Origin: Candidatus Omnitrophota bacterium
Lineage (GTDB): Bacteria; Omnitrophota; Gorgyraeia; Kaelpiales; Kaelpiaceae
Direction of reading: 5' to 3'
DNA: 8,096 bases
Assembly (NCBI GenBank): GCA_028717465.1
Contig: JAQUNS010000024.1
Coordinates: 1 to 8,096, forward strand
Position numbers and translations under genes: made by a program. Under the pieces are notes generated by a model that saw nothing but the letters and a program-made list of their open reading frames with translations, was not told where the DNA came from and did no database searches. Numbering within the stretch: position 1 is the first letter of the stretch; every line of letters begins with the position of its first letter. Shown here one piece after another: positions 1-6,566 of the stretch.

Positions 1-317
1 AACGGCTCGGCCGCCCGTATAAATACAGCTTCCGGAATGCCTTTTTTGTTAGCCACAATGTTTAAGCAGTGATAGAGACCGTATATTTTGTAAATATAAA
101 AAACTCCCCCTTTTTCATACATCACTTTATTTCTTGCGGTAATTTTACCCTCATAAGAATGCGAGCCTTGATCATCAACGCCCATATAGGCTTCTGTTTC
201 CACAATTCTTAATATTGCTTTCTTGCCTGCAAACTTCCTTATTATGTATTTACCGAGCATATCTTTAGCAACCGTATCAGCAGGCCTTTGAAAAAAATTC
301 CTGTTTAGCCTTTGCAT
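1..317 (-). CDS. mpg: 3-methyladenine DNA glycosylase (AAG/MPG family), N-terminal 105 residues, 3' end outside window
   Basis: Base-excision repair enzyme that removes alkylated purines such as 3-methyladenine by hydrolysing the N-glycosidic bond. I translated the minus strand from the ATG at 317-315; the frame stays open to the window edge. The product begins MQRLNRNFFQRPADTVAKDM and carries the family signature VETEAY (residues 39-44). Aligned by eye with human AAG, the key positions are all kept: catalytic Glu125 as E42, Tyr127 as Y44, His136 as H53, the intercalating Tyr162 as Y79, Asn169 as N86 and Arg182 as R101. Bacterial members are about 190-200 residues, so roughly half is present. 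The start overlaps the end of the GT9 gene by 13 nt and is preceded by a good AGGAG 10 nt upstream, so it is probably translated from the same transcript. A DNA repair gene behind LPS genes is functionally unrelated context. The family call is secure. Confidence 0.93.
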   Translation of the reverse strand, partial: MQRLNRNFFQRPADTVAKDMLGKYIIRKFAGKKAILRIVETEAYMGVDDQGSHSYEGKITARNKVMYEKGGVFYIYKIYGLYHCLNIVANKKGIPEAVFIRAAEP

Positions 318-1318
318 GATAAAATATCTCCTGCCGCCTCAAGCACATGCTGGGGTTTGATACTGTTGATACACTTATAATCGAAGGGGCATACTGGCTT
401 ATAACAGGGAATTGTACAGCCCACGTCTTCTTTGAGAACTATGGTTTTAGCGGCAGGCCTAAAAGGCCCGGTAACAGCCTCGCTGGTAGGGCCAAATACT
501 GCAATAACAGGAATTTTTAAAGCAACGGCTATATGTAAAGGCGCCGTATCAGAAGCGATACATAATCTGCTTAAGCTTATCAAAGACGCTAATTCCTTTA
601 GGCCGGTCTTACCGACCAAATATTTTATATAATTAACCGGACCGGTTATATTTTTAAAAGATAAATTTTCATCCTGCTTGCTTCCGGTTAATATGGTCTT
701 TATTTCATATTTTTCGTACAAAATTTTTGCTGTTTCAAAAAAATATTCCAGCGGCCATTTCTTGGCCTGCCAATTGGCGCCTACGTGCATAACAACGAAC
801 CTATCGGTATCTGAAGAAATAAATTTGGCTTTTGTTCTGCCGACTTCTGAATCTTGCAAAAACAGATCAAGGCCTTCACCGTCATCCTGAACCTTAACCG
901 GTTCGGATAAGTTAAAATAATATTCTGCCCGGTGTATTTTGTCTCTCTGGCTTGCTACAAAATCTGTCAGTAAAATACTGCTGTATTTTTCAGGATAACC
1001 AATCCTGTGCTCTATACCGGCAAAGTAAACCAATAGCCTTCTAGAAAAAGACCTGTGCAGGTGGAGAGAATGAGTAAAACCGAATCTTTTTATTTTTTTG
1101 GCCAAAGAGATGTCCACTCCCAAATATCCTCTCTCTTTAAAAGGGTCAAAATCTATTATTTCATCTAAATAGGGGTTGTTTTCCAGCAGCTGTGCAGTCA
1201 AACCGGATGACAGAGTAGCTATATATGACTGGGGATGAGATTTTTTAAGGCACCTTATCAGAAATGTCGAGAATAAAACATCGCCTATCCAGTTTACATT
1301 GACTATCAATATTTTCAT
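305..1318 (-). CDS. Glycosyltransferase family 9, ADP-heptose:LPS heptosyltransferase-like (WaaF/WaaC type)
   Basis: Likely inner-core heptosyltransferase, moving heptose from ADP-heptose to Kdo-lipid A or to a growing core on the cytoplasmic face of the inner membrane. The 337-residue product has the normal length of the GT9 family (about 330-350). The N-terminal motif NWIGDVLFSTFLIRCLK (residues 9-25) includes D13, which matches the catalytic Asp of E. coli WaaC. A second-domain block GANWQAKKWPLEYF (180-193) and the ADP-sugar-site block ASDTAPLHIAVA (255-266), followed by VFGPTSE (274-280), are typical. Near the C-terminus four cysteines (C301, C305, C310, C316) form the pattern seen in many WaaF-like proteins. 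ATG at 1318 starts with the expected MKILIVN strand; no Shine-Dalgarno is visible before it. A 118-nt gap separates it from the GT4 gene upstream, and it overlaps mpg downstream by 13 nt. Acceptor and exact sugar cannot be fixed from sequence. Confidence 0.9.
   Translation of the reverse strand: MKILIVNVNWIGDVLFSTFLIRCLKKSHPQSYIATLSSGLTAQLLENNPYLDEIIDFDPFKERGYLGVDISLAKKIKRFGFTHSLHLHRSFSRRLLVYFAGIEHRIGYPEKYSSILLTDFVASQRDKIHRAEYYFNLSEPVKVQDDGEGLDLFLQDSEVGRTKAKFISSDTDRFVVMHVGANWQAKKWPLEYFFETAKILYEKYEIKTILTGSKQDENLSFKNITGPVNYIKYLVGKTGLKELASLISLSRLCIASDTAPLHIAVALKIPVIAVFGPTSEAVTGPFRPAAKTIVLKEDVGCTIPCYKPVCPFDYKCINSIKPQHVLEAAGDILSCKG
328..332 (-). promoter_or_regulatory. Shine-Dalgarno sequence of mpg
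   Basis: The minus strand reads AGGAG here, followed by 10 nt and the ATG at 317-315. It lies inside the 3' end of the GT9 gene. It is the strongest Shine-Dalgarno match I noted among the starts in this window, and it fixes the mpg start. Confidence 0.7.
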
Positions 1319-1336
1319 GTATTATTTAAAACACAA

Positions 1337-1366
1337 TATATAAATAACTTGTTTTAGGCCTGGCAA
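1337..1366 (-). promoter_or_regulatory. Weak candidate promoter in the only intergenic gap
   Basis: The 118-nt gap (1319-1436) is the only real gap between genes in the window. On the minus strand it holds TTGCCA (1366-1361; 5 of 6 match to a sigma-70 -35 box), an 18-nt spacer, and TATATA (1342-1337; 4 of 6 match to a -10 box). Transcription from it would begin only about 10-12 nt before the GT9 ATG, leaving no room for a normal leader; that ATG also has no visible Shine-Dalgarno. In AT-rich DNA such matches occur often by chance, so this is a suggestion only. Confidence 0.2.
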
Positions 1367-1377
1367 TAAGCAACATC

Positions 1378-1421
1378 CCGGCATTCTAAAACACTACTTT
1401 TAATTACACAATCCGGCATTC
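1378..1421. repeat. Two direct copies of CCGGCATTC, 35 bp apart, in the intergenic gap
   Basis: The 9-base word CCGGCATTC occurs at 1378-1386 and 1413-1421 on the plus strand, start-to-start distance 35 bp, between the GT4 stop and the GT9 start. The flanks differ apart from the base before (C and T) and the following T in the first copy. The same word recurs at 3816-3824, 5971-5979 and, on the minus strand, 7802-7794. It could be a binding site pair, a genome-wide enriched word, or coincidence; the sequence does not decide. Confidence 0.4.
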
Positions 1422-1436
1422 ACCAAGCCAGCATAG

Positions 1437-2525
1437 TTAATATCCGGATTCGGCTGTCGTTTCCCTATACGCTTTGAGAGTCTCAGAGGCCATATTCTGA
1501 TATGAAAAACCGGCTATGCTGCTGCGGGAATTTTTCGACAGATTATCTCTTAAGAAATTGTCGGCCTGCATCCTAATGAAAGCATCTGCCAAAGCTTGAG
1601 CATTAGAGGGCGGCACTAGAATGCCGTTGTAGCCGTCTTTAATAATTTCCGGTATACCGCCTACATTAGTTGCGACAACCGGTACATTAAGAGCCAGCGC
1701 CTCTAATATAGATATGCCCAGCCCTTCCATTAAAGAGGGCTGAACAAAAATATCCAGGCCTTCAACAATAAGCCTGATATCTTCTACGACGCCTATCATT
1801 TTCACTTTGCTGGATAAATTTAAAGATAAAATTCTGTTCTCTATTTTAGATTTGTATTTGCCTTCCCCGGCTAAAAGAAGCACGCTGCTTGGAGCTTTAT
1901 CATTAAACAATTTAAAAGCGTCGAGTAAAATATCGAAACCTTTCACATCGGAAAGCCTGCCTATGGCGCCTATTACAAAATCGCATTCTTTAACGCCATA
2001 TTTTTCTAAAGAACATGTTTCTTGCATTTGCCCGGGTTTTAAAGCTTCGGTATCGATGCCATTATATATTAATCTTATCCTCTCTGAGTTTAAATTAAAA
2101 TCGTTGATCAGATGATTTTTGACAAAATTACTGACCGCGATAACCCTCTCACCCCAATATGGTAAAATCCTATGCTTTAATTTAGCTTTGTGATAACCGT
2201 GCCAGGTTACAAGATACGGTATCCCGGCCATTAAATAAATATGATGCGCCAGGGCTTGAGTAATTCTGGTATTTGCGTGTACAACATCAATATCTTTTAA
2301 TAGCGGAGCCAGCCTGCGATAAGAACGGACTATTTTCCAGCTAAGTTCGGATTTAGTGTTCAAAGGAAGTTCGATATGCCTAGAGTTTAACTTATAGACA
2401 GCACCTCCCGAGCAAGAACCAACGATAATATCAACCCCGAGTTCTTTAAGGCCGCGGCTTAAATTTAATACATAAGATGTTATACCGCCAACGTTAAAGT
2501 GGTTGTTCAATATTAATATCTTCAT
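1437..2525 (-). CDS. Glycosyltransferase family 4 (GT-B, retaining), LPS core or polysaccharide synthesis
   Basis: Putative cytoplasmic or membrane-associated retaining glycosyltransferase that would add a sugar to the LPS core; donor and acceptor are unknown. The 362-residue product is full length for GT4 (about 350-400). It has an N-terminal Rossmann half starting MKILILNNHFNVGGITSYV with the GG loop at 13-14, the TWHGYHK segment (107-113), the hinge-side NGID (155-158), and the C-terminal donor-binding half with AIGRLSDVKG (187-196; R190 and K195 in the usual phosphate-contacting places) and the EX7E motif (E267 and E275 within MEGLGISILEALA). Its first 32 nt overlap the end of the GT4::GT9 fusion gene in another frame, so it is likely translationally coupled. 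It resembles the GT4 half of that neighbour in architecture, but the sequences are clearly diverged, so it is an older paralogue rather than a recent copy. Confidence 0.9.
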   Translation of the reverse strand: MKILILNNHFNVGGITSYVLNLSRGLKELGVDIIVGSCSGGAVYKLNSRHIELPLNTKSELSWKIVRSYRRLAPLLKDIDVVHANTRITQALAHHIYLMAGIPYLVTWHGYHKAKLKHRILPYWGERVIAVSNFVKNHLINDFNLNSERIRLIYNGIDTEALKPGQMQETCSLEKYGVKECDFVIGAIGRLSDVKGFDILLDAFKLFNDKAPSSVLLLAGEGKYKSKIENRILSLNLSSKVKMIGVVEDIRLIVEGLDIFVQPSLMEGLGISILEALALNVPVVATNVGGIPEIIKDGYNGILVPPSNAQALADAFIRMQADNFLRDNLSKNSRSSIAGFSYQNMASETLKAYRETTAESGY

Positions 2526-4647
2526 CTTTTTTGATGCCTAAAATATCCAATATCTTGCTAAAAACATCTTCTACCGTGATCATAGCCATACAGTTATTAT
2601 TCTTGTGGCAGTCTGTTTTATAGCAAGGACGGCATGCTGTATCTTTTCTGATAAAGTAGACATCTTCTCCTGTAGGCAAATGCCTGCCTGGATCCGTAGG
2701 CCCAAAAAGCGCTAAAACAGGCGTCCTAACAGCCGCAGCTATATGTAAAGGTGCGCTGTCGGAGGTAACAAGAATATCGCATCTGTGAATTAAAGCTGCC
2801 AGCAGAGATATGTCTGTTTTACCTACTGCGTTTATAGGTTTATTTTTACAGTTTTTTACAATAAAATCAGCCAGATCTTTGTCGGATTTTATGCCTGTTA
2901 AAACACACCTTAAATTATAAGCGCCTAATTTGTCAACTAAAGCAATGATTTTGCCTGTAGCCCACCTTTTAGAGCTCCAGCGGCCGCTGGCTCCGATATT
3001 AACCGCTACAAGGAGCTGTGTTCTGCTTAACCAGTGAGATTCTAAAAACTCATCTATTCTCTTTTGGGAACTCTCTTCAATCCATAGCTCCAATCTTTTG
3101 TCCAAATCTCTAATGCCCAGCTTTGATAACAATGCTGCCTGGTGCTCAACCGGAAGAAGCGGGCCTTTAGGAAGGCTCTGTCTTTTATTTAAAAGAAAAG
3201 AAAACTTGCCGTTGTTGAAACCATATCTTTGATAAATTCCTGCAAAATACGCAACAAGCCTGGACAACTTATTGTTTTGCAAATCTATAGATATGTCGGG
3301 GCTGATTTTTCTTATGTTCTTTAAACAGCGCAGCAATCCTATGTATTTAAAATAACTGCTGGGATATATTAAAAGCTTGTCTATATAGGGGCAGTTTTTA
3401 AAAATATCGGCTGTTGCATAAGTAGTCAAGAGGCATATCTTGGCATGGGGAAATTTGCTCCTCAAAGCTCTTATGCCCGGTATAGATAAAATAGCATCTC
3501 CTAAGGCCGCAAACTTTATTATCAAAATTGTCAGCATAGCCAAAGATTCCTGATAGACGCTTAAAACAGACTGATGGACATTATCTAAGCTGTATAACCT
3601 TTCCACTTTTTCTCTGGCTGCAATGGCCATCTGATCATAAGAATCGGAATTTTTTACTATTTTTATCATAGCCTTGGAGATACTTTTAACATCCTGGGCA
3701 GAGATTAAATAGCCTGTTTTATTGTTTTCTATGATCTCTTTATAGCCTCCTAAATCACTGGCTACTACCGGCACACCGGAGGCTTGAGCTTCTATCACAA
3801 CTCTTCCGAAAGACTCCGGCATTCTGGAAGGCTGGACTAAAACGTGGATTTTTTTGAGCAGCTCCGGAATATCATAGCGGACCCCAAGAAAATCAACCGT
3901 GTTTTCAAGTCCGAACCTTTTAATCAAAACCTGGAGCTCTTTTAAATAACCCTCTTTACCCGGAGAAGGCTCCCCGATTATCCAGGCTTTGGCAAAAGGG
4001 CTGACCATTAAAACTTCCCGGAATGCTTTGATAAAATCAATGTGGCCTTTAATAGGAGTAAGCCTTGCAATAATAGCAAAAACCGGATGCTTCCAGTCTT
4101 TATTAGAAGGAAGGATGAACTCATACTTAGACAAATCAACGCCTCTGGGTATCAGGCGTATCCTATCTAAGGAAACATTAAAATCGTCAACCATATGCTT
4201 GGCTATTATACGGCTTGGACATATTATCAGCTTGCCTTTAGCCATGATTTTGCTTACCAGGTGTCTTCTGTAATAGCCGTGGGCCGTTGTTATAAAAGAC
4301 GGGGTCGAATTTAAAAACTGCGATATATTGATGCATTTGGCATATTTTCTAAAAGCCAAAAAACCGACAACAGCAGGAACTCTGGAACGGGCATGTACAA
4401 TATCTATCTGTTCTTTTTTTAAAATTTTTAATATCTTGGGCACCGTGAAAATTGTCAGCAGAGACTTTTTATGTACCGGAAGCTTGTAGTGCTTAATACC
4501 TAAACCTTGCAGCTCCTTATCAAGCGCGCCGCCGTTTGAAATCACAACCGAAAAATGTCCGTTAAGCGCTAGATATTTGGCCAGCTCTATAGTGCCTTTT
4601 TCGACACCGCCTAGATTAAGTTCCGGCAAAATCTGTAATATTTTCAT
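2494..4647 (-). CDS. Bifunctional fusion: GT4 glycosyltransferase (1-370) + GT9 heptosyltransferase-like domain (371-717)
   Basis: A 717-residue protein made of two full-length glycosyltransferases joined without a linker. The first (about 1-370) is a GT4 enzyme: MKILQILPELNLGGVEKGTI with the GG loop, TAHGYYRRH (121-129), PRGVD (167-171), ARLTPIKG (194-201) and EX7E (E278 and E286). The second (about 371-717) is GT9: FAALGDAILSIPGIRALR (379-396), NIGASGRWSSKRW (550-562), TSDSAPLHIAAA (628-639), FGPTDPGRHLPTG (648-660), and a C-terminal cysteine set C672, C675, C680, C686. Predicted role is transfer of two different sugars, one probably heptose, in LPS core assembly. The join is at SLA-M371-LTILIIKF, which looks exactly like the start of an independent GT9 protein. 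The ATG at 4647 overlaps the preceding gene's stop as ATGA, with a weak AAGG 4 nt upstream. Both halves appear intact; the fusion is read directly from an uninterrupted frame. Confidence 0.92.
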   Translation of the reverse strand: MKILQILPELNLGGVEKGTIELAKYLALNGHFSVVISNGGALDKELQGLGIKHYKLPVHKKSLLTIFTVPKILKILKKEQIDIVHARSRVPAVVGFLAFRKYAKCINISQFLNSTPSFITTAHGYYRRHLVSKIMAKGKLIICPSRIIAKHMVDDFNVSLDRIRLIPRGVDLSKYEFILPSNKDWKHPVFAIIARLTPIKGHIDFIKAFREVLMVSPFAKAWIIGEPSPGKEGYLKELQVLIKRFGLENTVDFLGVRYDIPELLKKIHVLVQPSRMPESFGRVVIEAQASGVPVVASDLGGYKEIIENNKTGYLISAQDVKSISKAMIKIVKNSDSYDQMAIAAREKVERLYSLDNVHQSVLSVYQESLAMLTILIIKFAALGDAILSIPGIRALRSKFPHAKICLLTTYATADIFKNCPYIDKLLIYPSSYFKYIGLLRCLKNIRKISPDISIDLQNNKLSRLVAYFAGIYQRYGFNNGKFSFLLNKRQSLPKGPLLPVEHQAALLSKLGIRDLDKRLELWIEESSQKRIDEFLESHWLSRTQLLVAVNIGASGRWSSKRWATGKIIALVDKLGAYNLRCVLTGIKSDKDLADFIVKNCKNKPINAVGKTDISLLAALIHRCDILVTSDSAPLHIAAAVRTPVLALFGPTDPGRHLPTGEDVYFIRKDTACRPCYKTDCHKNNNCMAMITVEDVFSKILDILGIKKDEDINIEQPL
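3535..3551 (-). promoter_or_regulatory. Possible internal ribosome-binding site and ATG for a stand-alone GT9 half
   Basis: Inside the fusion gene, the minus strand reads AGGA at 3551-3548, then 10 nt, then the in-frame ATG of M371 at 3537-3535. M371 is where a free GT9 protein would start. An internal start here would make a 347-residue GT9 enzyme in addition to the fused protein. The Shine-Dalgarno match is modest and its spacing long, so this may be only a relic of once separate overlapping genes. Confidence 0.35.
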
Positions 4648-6566
4648 ACAACCTTTTTTAACGCTTCTTTAATTATATTTCTATTATCAAATTTTACGCC
4701 CTGCAACTGATTGGTAAACAAATCTTCTTCTCTGTCTAGGTTGATTATTTTAAGCAGGCCTTCTCTTGCTAACTTTTGGATAAACCGTTTATTTTTATCA
4801 GGTAGGTTTTCGGTTTTAAAAACATACAATCTTTTGGACAAACTCAAAGGCTCAGAGATCATAGATATGCTATCTGAAGTAGCAATTATTAAATCAGATG
4901 CGTTAAGCATGGCATTATAAGCACCAGGCGGATTGTCTTCATTGGCTATTATAAGCAGTCTTAAATAGCCTTTGGATGCAAAATATTCTTTTAAAAAATT
5001 TTCGATCGGCTTAGGCGTTCTTCTTGATGTAGTTATCATTAGTTCTATATTGCGGTTGCTGCTGATCTTGTCTATGTAAAAAACGAGCGGCTTTATTTCT
5101 TCTAACCTCATCCTGGATTTTCTGGAGTCGCCGCCTATTAAAAGAGATATCTTGAAAGAGTCTTTTCTCAAGCCTATCTTTTCCAGATAACCCAAAGGCT
5201 GCGATCCCTTTGCGTTATCTATAAGGGAACCTTTGTAAGATACTGCGTTACCGGAATAAATTTCGTCGTGTTCGGGAACTAAAACCAATTTTAGTTTATC
5301 TTTGTAAAAACCAGGGCTTAAGATGTGGACATTGGCAGCACTGTTTTCATAGCTCACCATAACGTTTAAAGGCAAAACTGAACTGCCTGCGCTGATAATA
5401 TAATTGTACCTGTTTTTAAAAAGCCCGTTGTAGCTTTGATTGTCTATAAACAATTTCAAAAATTTAAAACTGCCCTGAATGCGCCTGGGCAATAAAATAC
5501 CCAGGATATAAATGATATTTTTAAACCATTTTTTTCTCCATACCAATTCTACCTCTTGTATTTTTATCAATTCCTCATCCGGCATATCCCATTCCCGGAT
5601 ATTTTTTTCAATAAGCAGCTGCTTTAGGATTTCAGCAACCATTCTGGACTGTTTATAGTGGCCGGGCTTGCCGTCAGATATAATCAATATGTTTTTATTT
5701 ACGGAATGCTTCCACCTTTTATGAAACCAAAGCCATTGCTCAGGATTATTTCTAATATAGCGCTCTAAAATACCATTGTATTCAGACAGTATCTCTTGAT
5801 CCGGTTTGTTTAAATCCATATCCGGATACAATGTCATCTCGTGCTTGAAAATCCCTGTCCTTCTCAAAAAAACAGGCTTAACTTCAGATTTTGTGGCACG
5901 GGCAATTGATATAAAACCAGGGTTGGTAGAGGCAAATCTGCCGAAAAATTTAATCTGGACTCCGTTTCTGCCGGCATTCTGATCTGCCAATATGCCTATG
6001 GATTTACCTTCTTTAAGAACCCTGAATATTGTCTTTAAGCTAAAACCTTTTTCTACGACAACGCAACCCCACCTGGAGCGGTAGTCATTAAGAAGCCTGT
6101 TCAAGCGAGGATACTTCTGCTCTCTGGCAATAACATACATCTGCAGATCCAAAAGGTCTCCCACAAAAGGAAGCAGTTCCCAGCTGTTGTAATGGGCGGT
6201 AAGAAATATCAAACCTCTCTTTGCGGCTAACTTCTCTTTTAAACCATCGGCCCCTTTGATATCTACGAGGCCAAGCAGTTTTTTTCTGTCTAATTTAGGC
6301 GAAAGCATGAATTCCATAAGCGACAGTCCCATATTAAACATCGAACGCCGTATGAGCCATTTGATCTCAGAAGGCTCTTTGTCCGGAAATGTTGATTTTA
6401 AATTAAGATAGGCAACACTGAATCTACGGCTGTAAAAAAAAGATAATCCATATATAACGCCTGCCCCAAAGGCTACGCCCATACGATAAGGAAACAGAGA
6501 GAAAAATCCCTTAACGGAAAGGGCTATCCAGTAAAATATCCAGTCCTCTATATAACGCTTTTTCAT
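4644..6566 (-). CDS. Fusion: LpxL/HtrB-type lipid A acyltransferase (about 1-288) + ELM1/GtrOC1-family putative glycosyltransferase (about 291-640)
   Basis: The N-terminal half matches lipid A late acyltransferases, which transfer an acyl chain to Kdo-lipid A at the inner membrane. It has a hydrophobic N-terminal anchor (about 9-45), the catalytic HX4E motif TAHYNSWE (H125, E130), the block GILADQNAGRNGVQIKFFG (191-209), and the end motif PEQWLWFHKRWK (275-286). The C-terminal half starts at ILIISDGKPGHYKQS (293-307), the hallmark of the ELM1 family (mitochondrial fission ELM1-like), followed by LIGGDS (476-481), TTSRRTP (512-518), NPPGAYNAML (545-554) and ATSDSISMISEPLS (562-575). Bacterial members of that family are named putative LOS/LPS glycosyltransferases; none of this proves activity. 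Either domain alone is about 290-350 residues; 640 fits two complete domains. No Met or good start lies at the junction, so the product is one chain. The start overlaps lpxK by 56 nt in another frame, but the N-terminal anchor supports using the ATG at 6566. Confidence 0.92.
   Translation of the reverse strand: MKKRYIEDWIFYWIALSVKGFFSLFPYRMGVAFGAGVIYGLSFFYSRRFSVAYLNLKSTFPDKEPSEIKWLIRRSMFNMGLSLMEFMLSPKLDRKKLLGLVDIKGADGLKEKLAAKRGLIFLTAHYNSWELLPFVGDLLDLQMYVIAREQKYPRLNRLLNDYRSRWGCVVVEKGFSLKTIFRVLKEGKSIGILADQNAGRNGVQIKFFGRFASTNPGFISIARATKSEVKPVFLRRTGIFKHEMTLYPDMDLNKPDQEILSEYNGILERYIRNNPEQWLWFHKRWKHSVNKNILIISDGKPGHYKQSRMVAEILKQLLIEKNIREWDMPDEELIKIQEVELVWRKKWFKNIIYILGILLPRRIQGSFKFLKLFIDNQSYNGLFKNRYNYIISAGSSVLPLNVMVSYENSAANVHILSPGFYKDKLKLVLVPEHDEIYSGNAVSYKGSLIDNAKGSQPLGYLEKIGLRKDSFKISLLIGGDSRKSRMRLEEIKPLVFYIDKISSNRNIELMITTSRRTPKPIENFLKEYFASKGYLRLLIIANEDNPPGAYNAMLNASDLIIATSDSISMISEPLSLSKRLYVFKTENLPDKNKRFIQKLAREGLLKIINLDREEDLFTNQLQGVKFDNRNIIKEALKKVV

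Noticed and set aside
432..890. Two plus-strand open frames of 66 and 70 codons
   Set aside because: They lie wholly inside the well-supported GT9 gene on the other strand, and their products show no recognisable motif.
1345..1436. Possible terminator hairpins in the gap after the GT4 gene
   Set aside because: Only short imperfect stems (for example CTGGC with GCCGG) could be drawn and none is followed by a T-run on the minus strand.
1807..2115. Plus-strand open frame of 102 codons
   Set aside because: It is antisense to the GT4 gene, which has clear family motifs over the same bases; the product looks like reverse-complement coding noise.
527..2752. Shared 14-base word GCTATATGTAAAGG at about 528 and 2738
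   Set aside because: Both copies encode the conserved APLHIA-type segment of the two GT9 proteins in the same frame, so common descent of the domain explains them.
3989..4273. Plus-strand open frame of 94 codons with some hydrophobic residues
   Set aside because: It is antisense to the GT4 half of the fusion, with no family match that I recognise and no ribosome-binding context.
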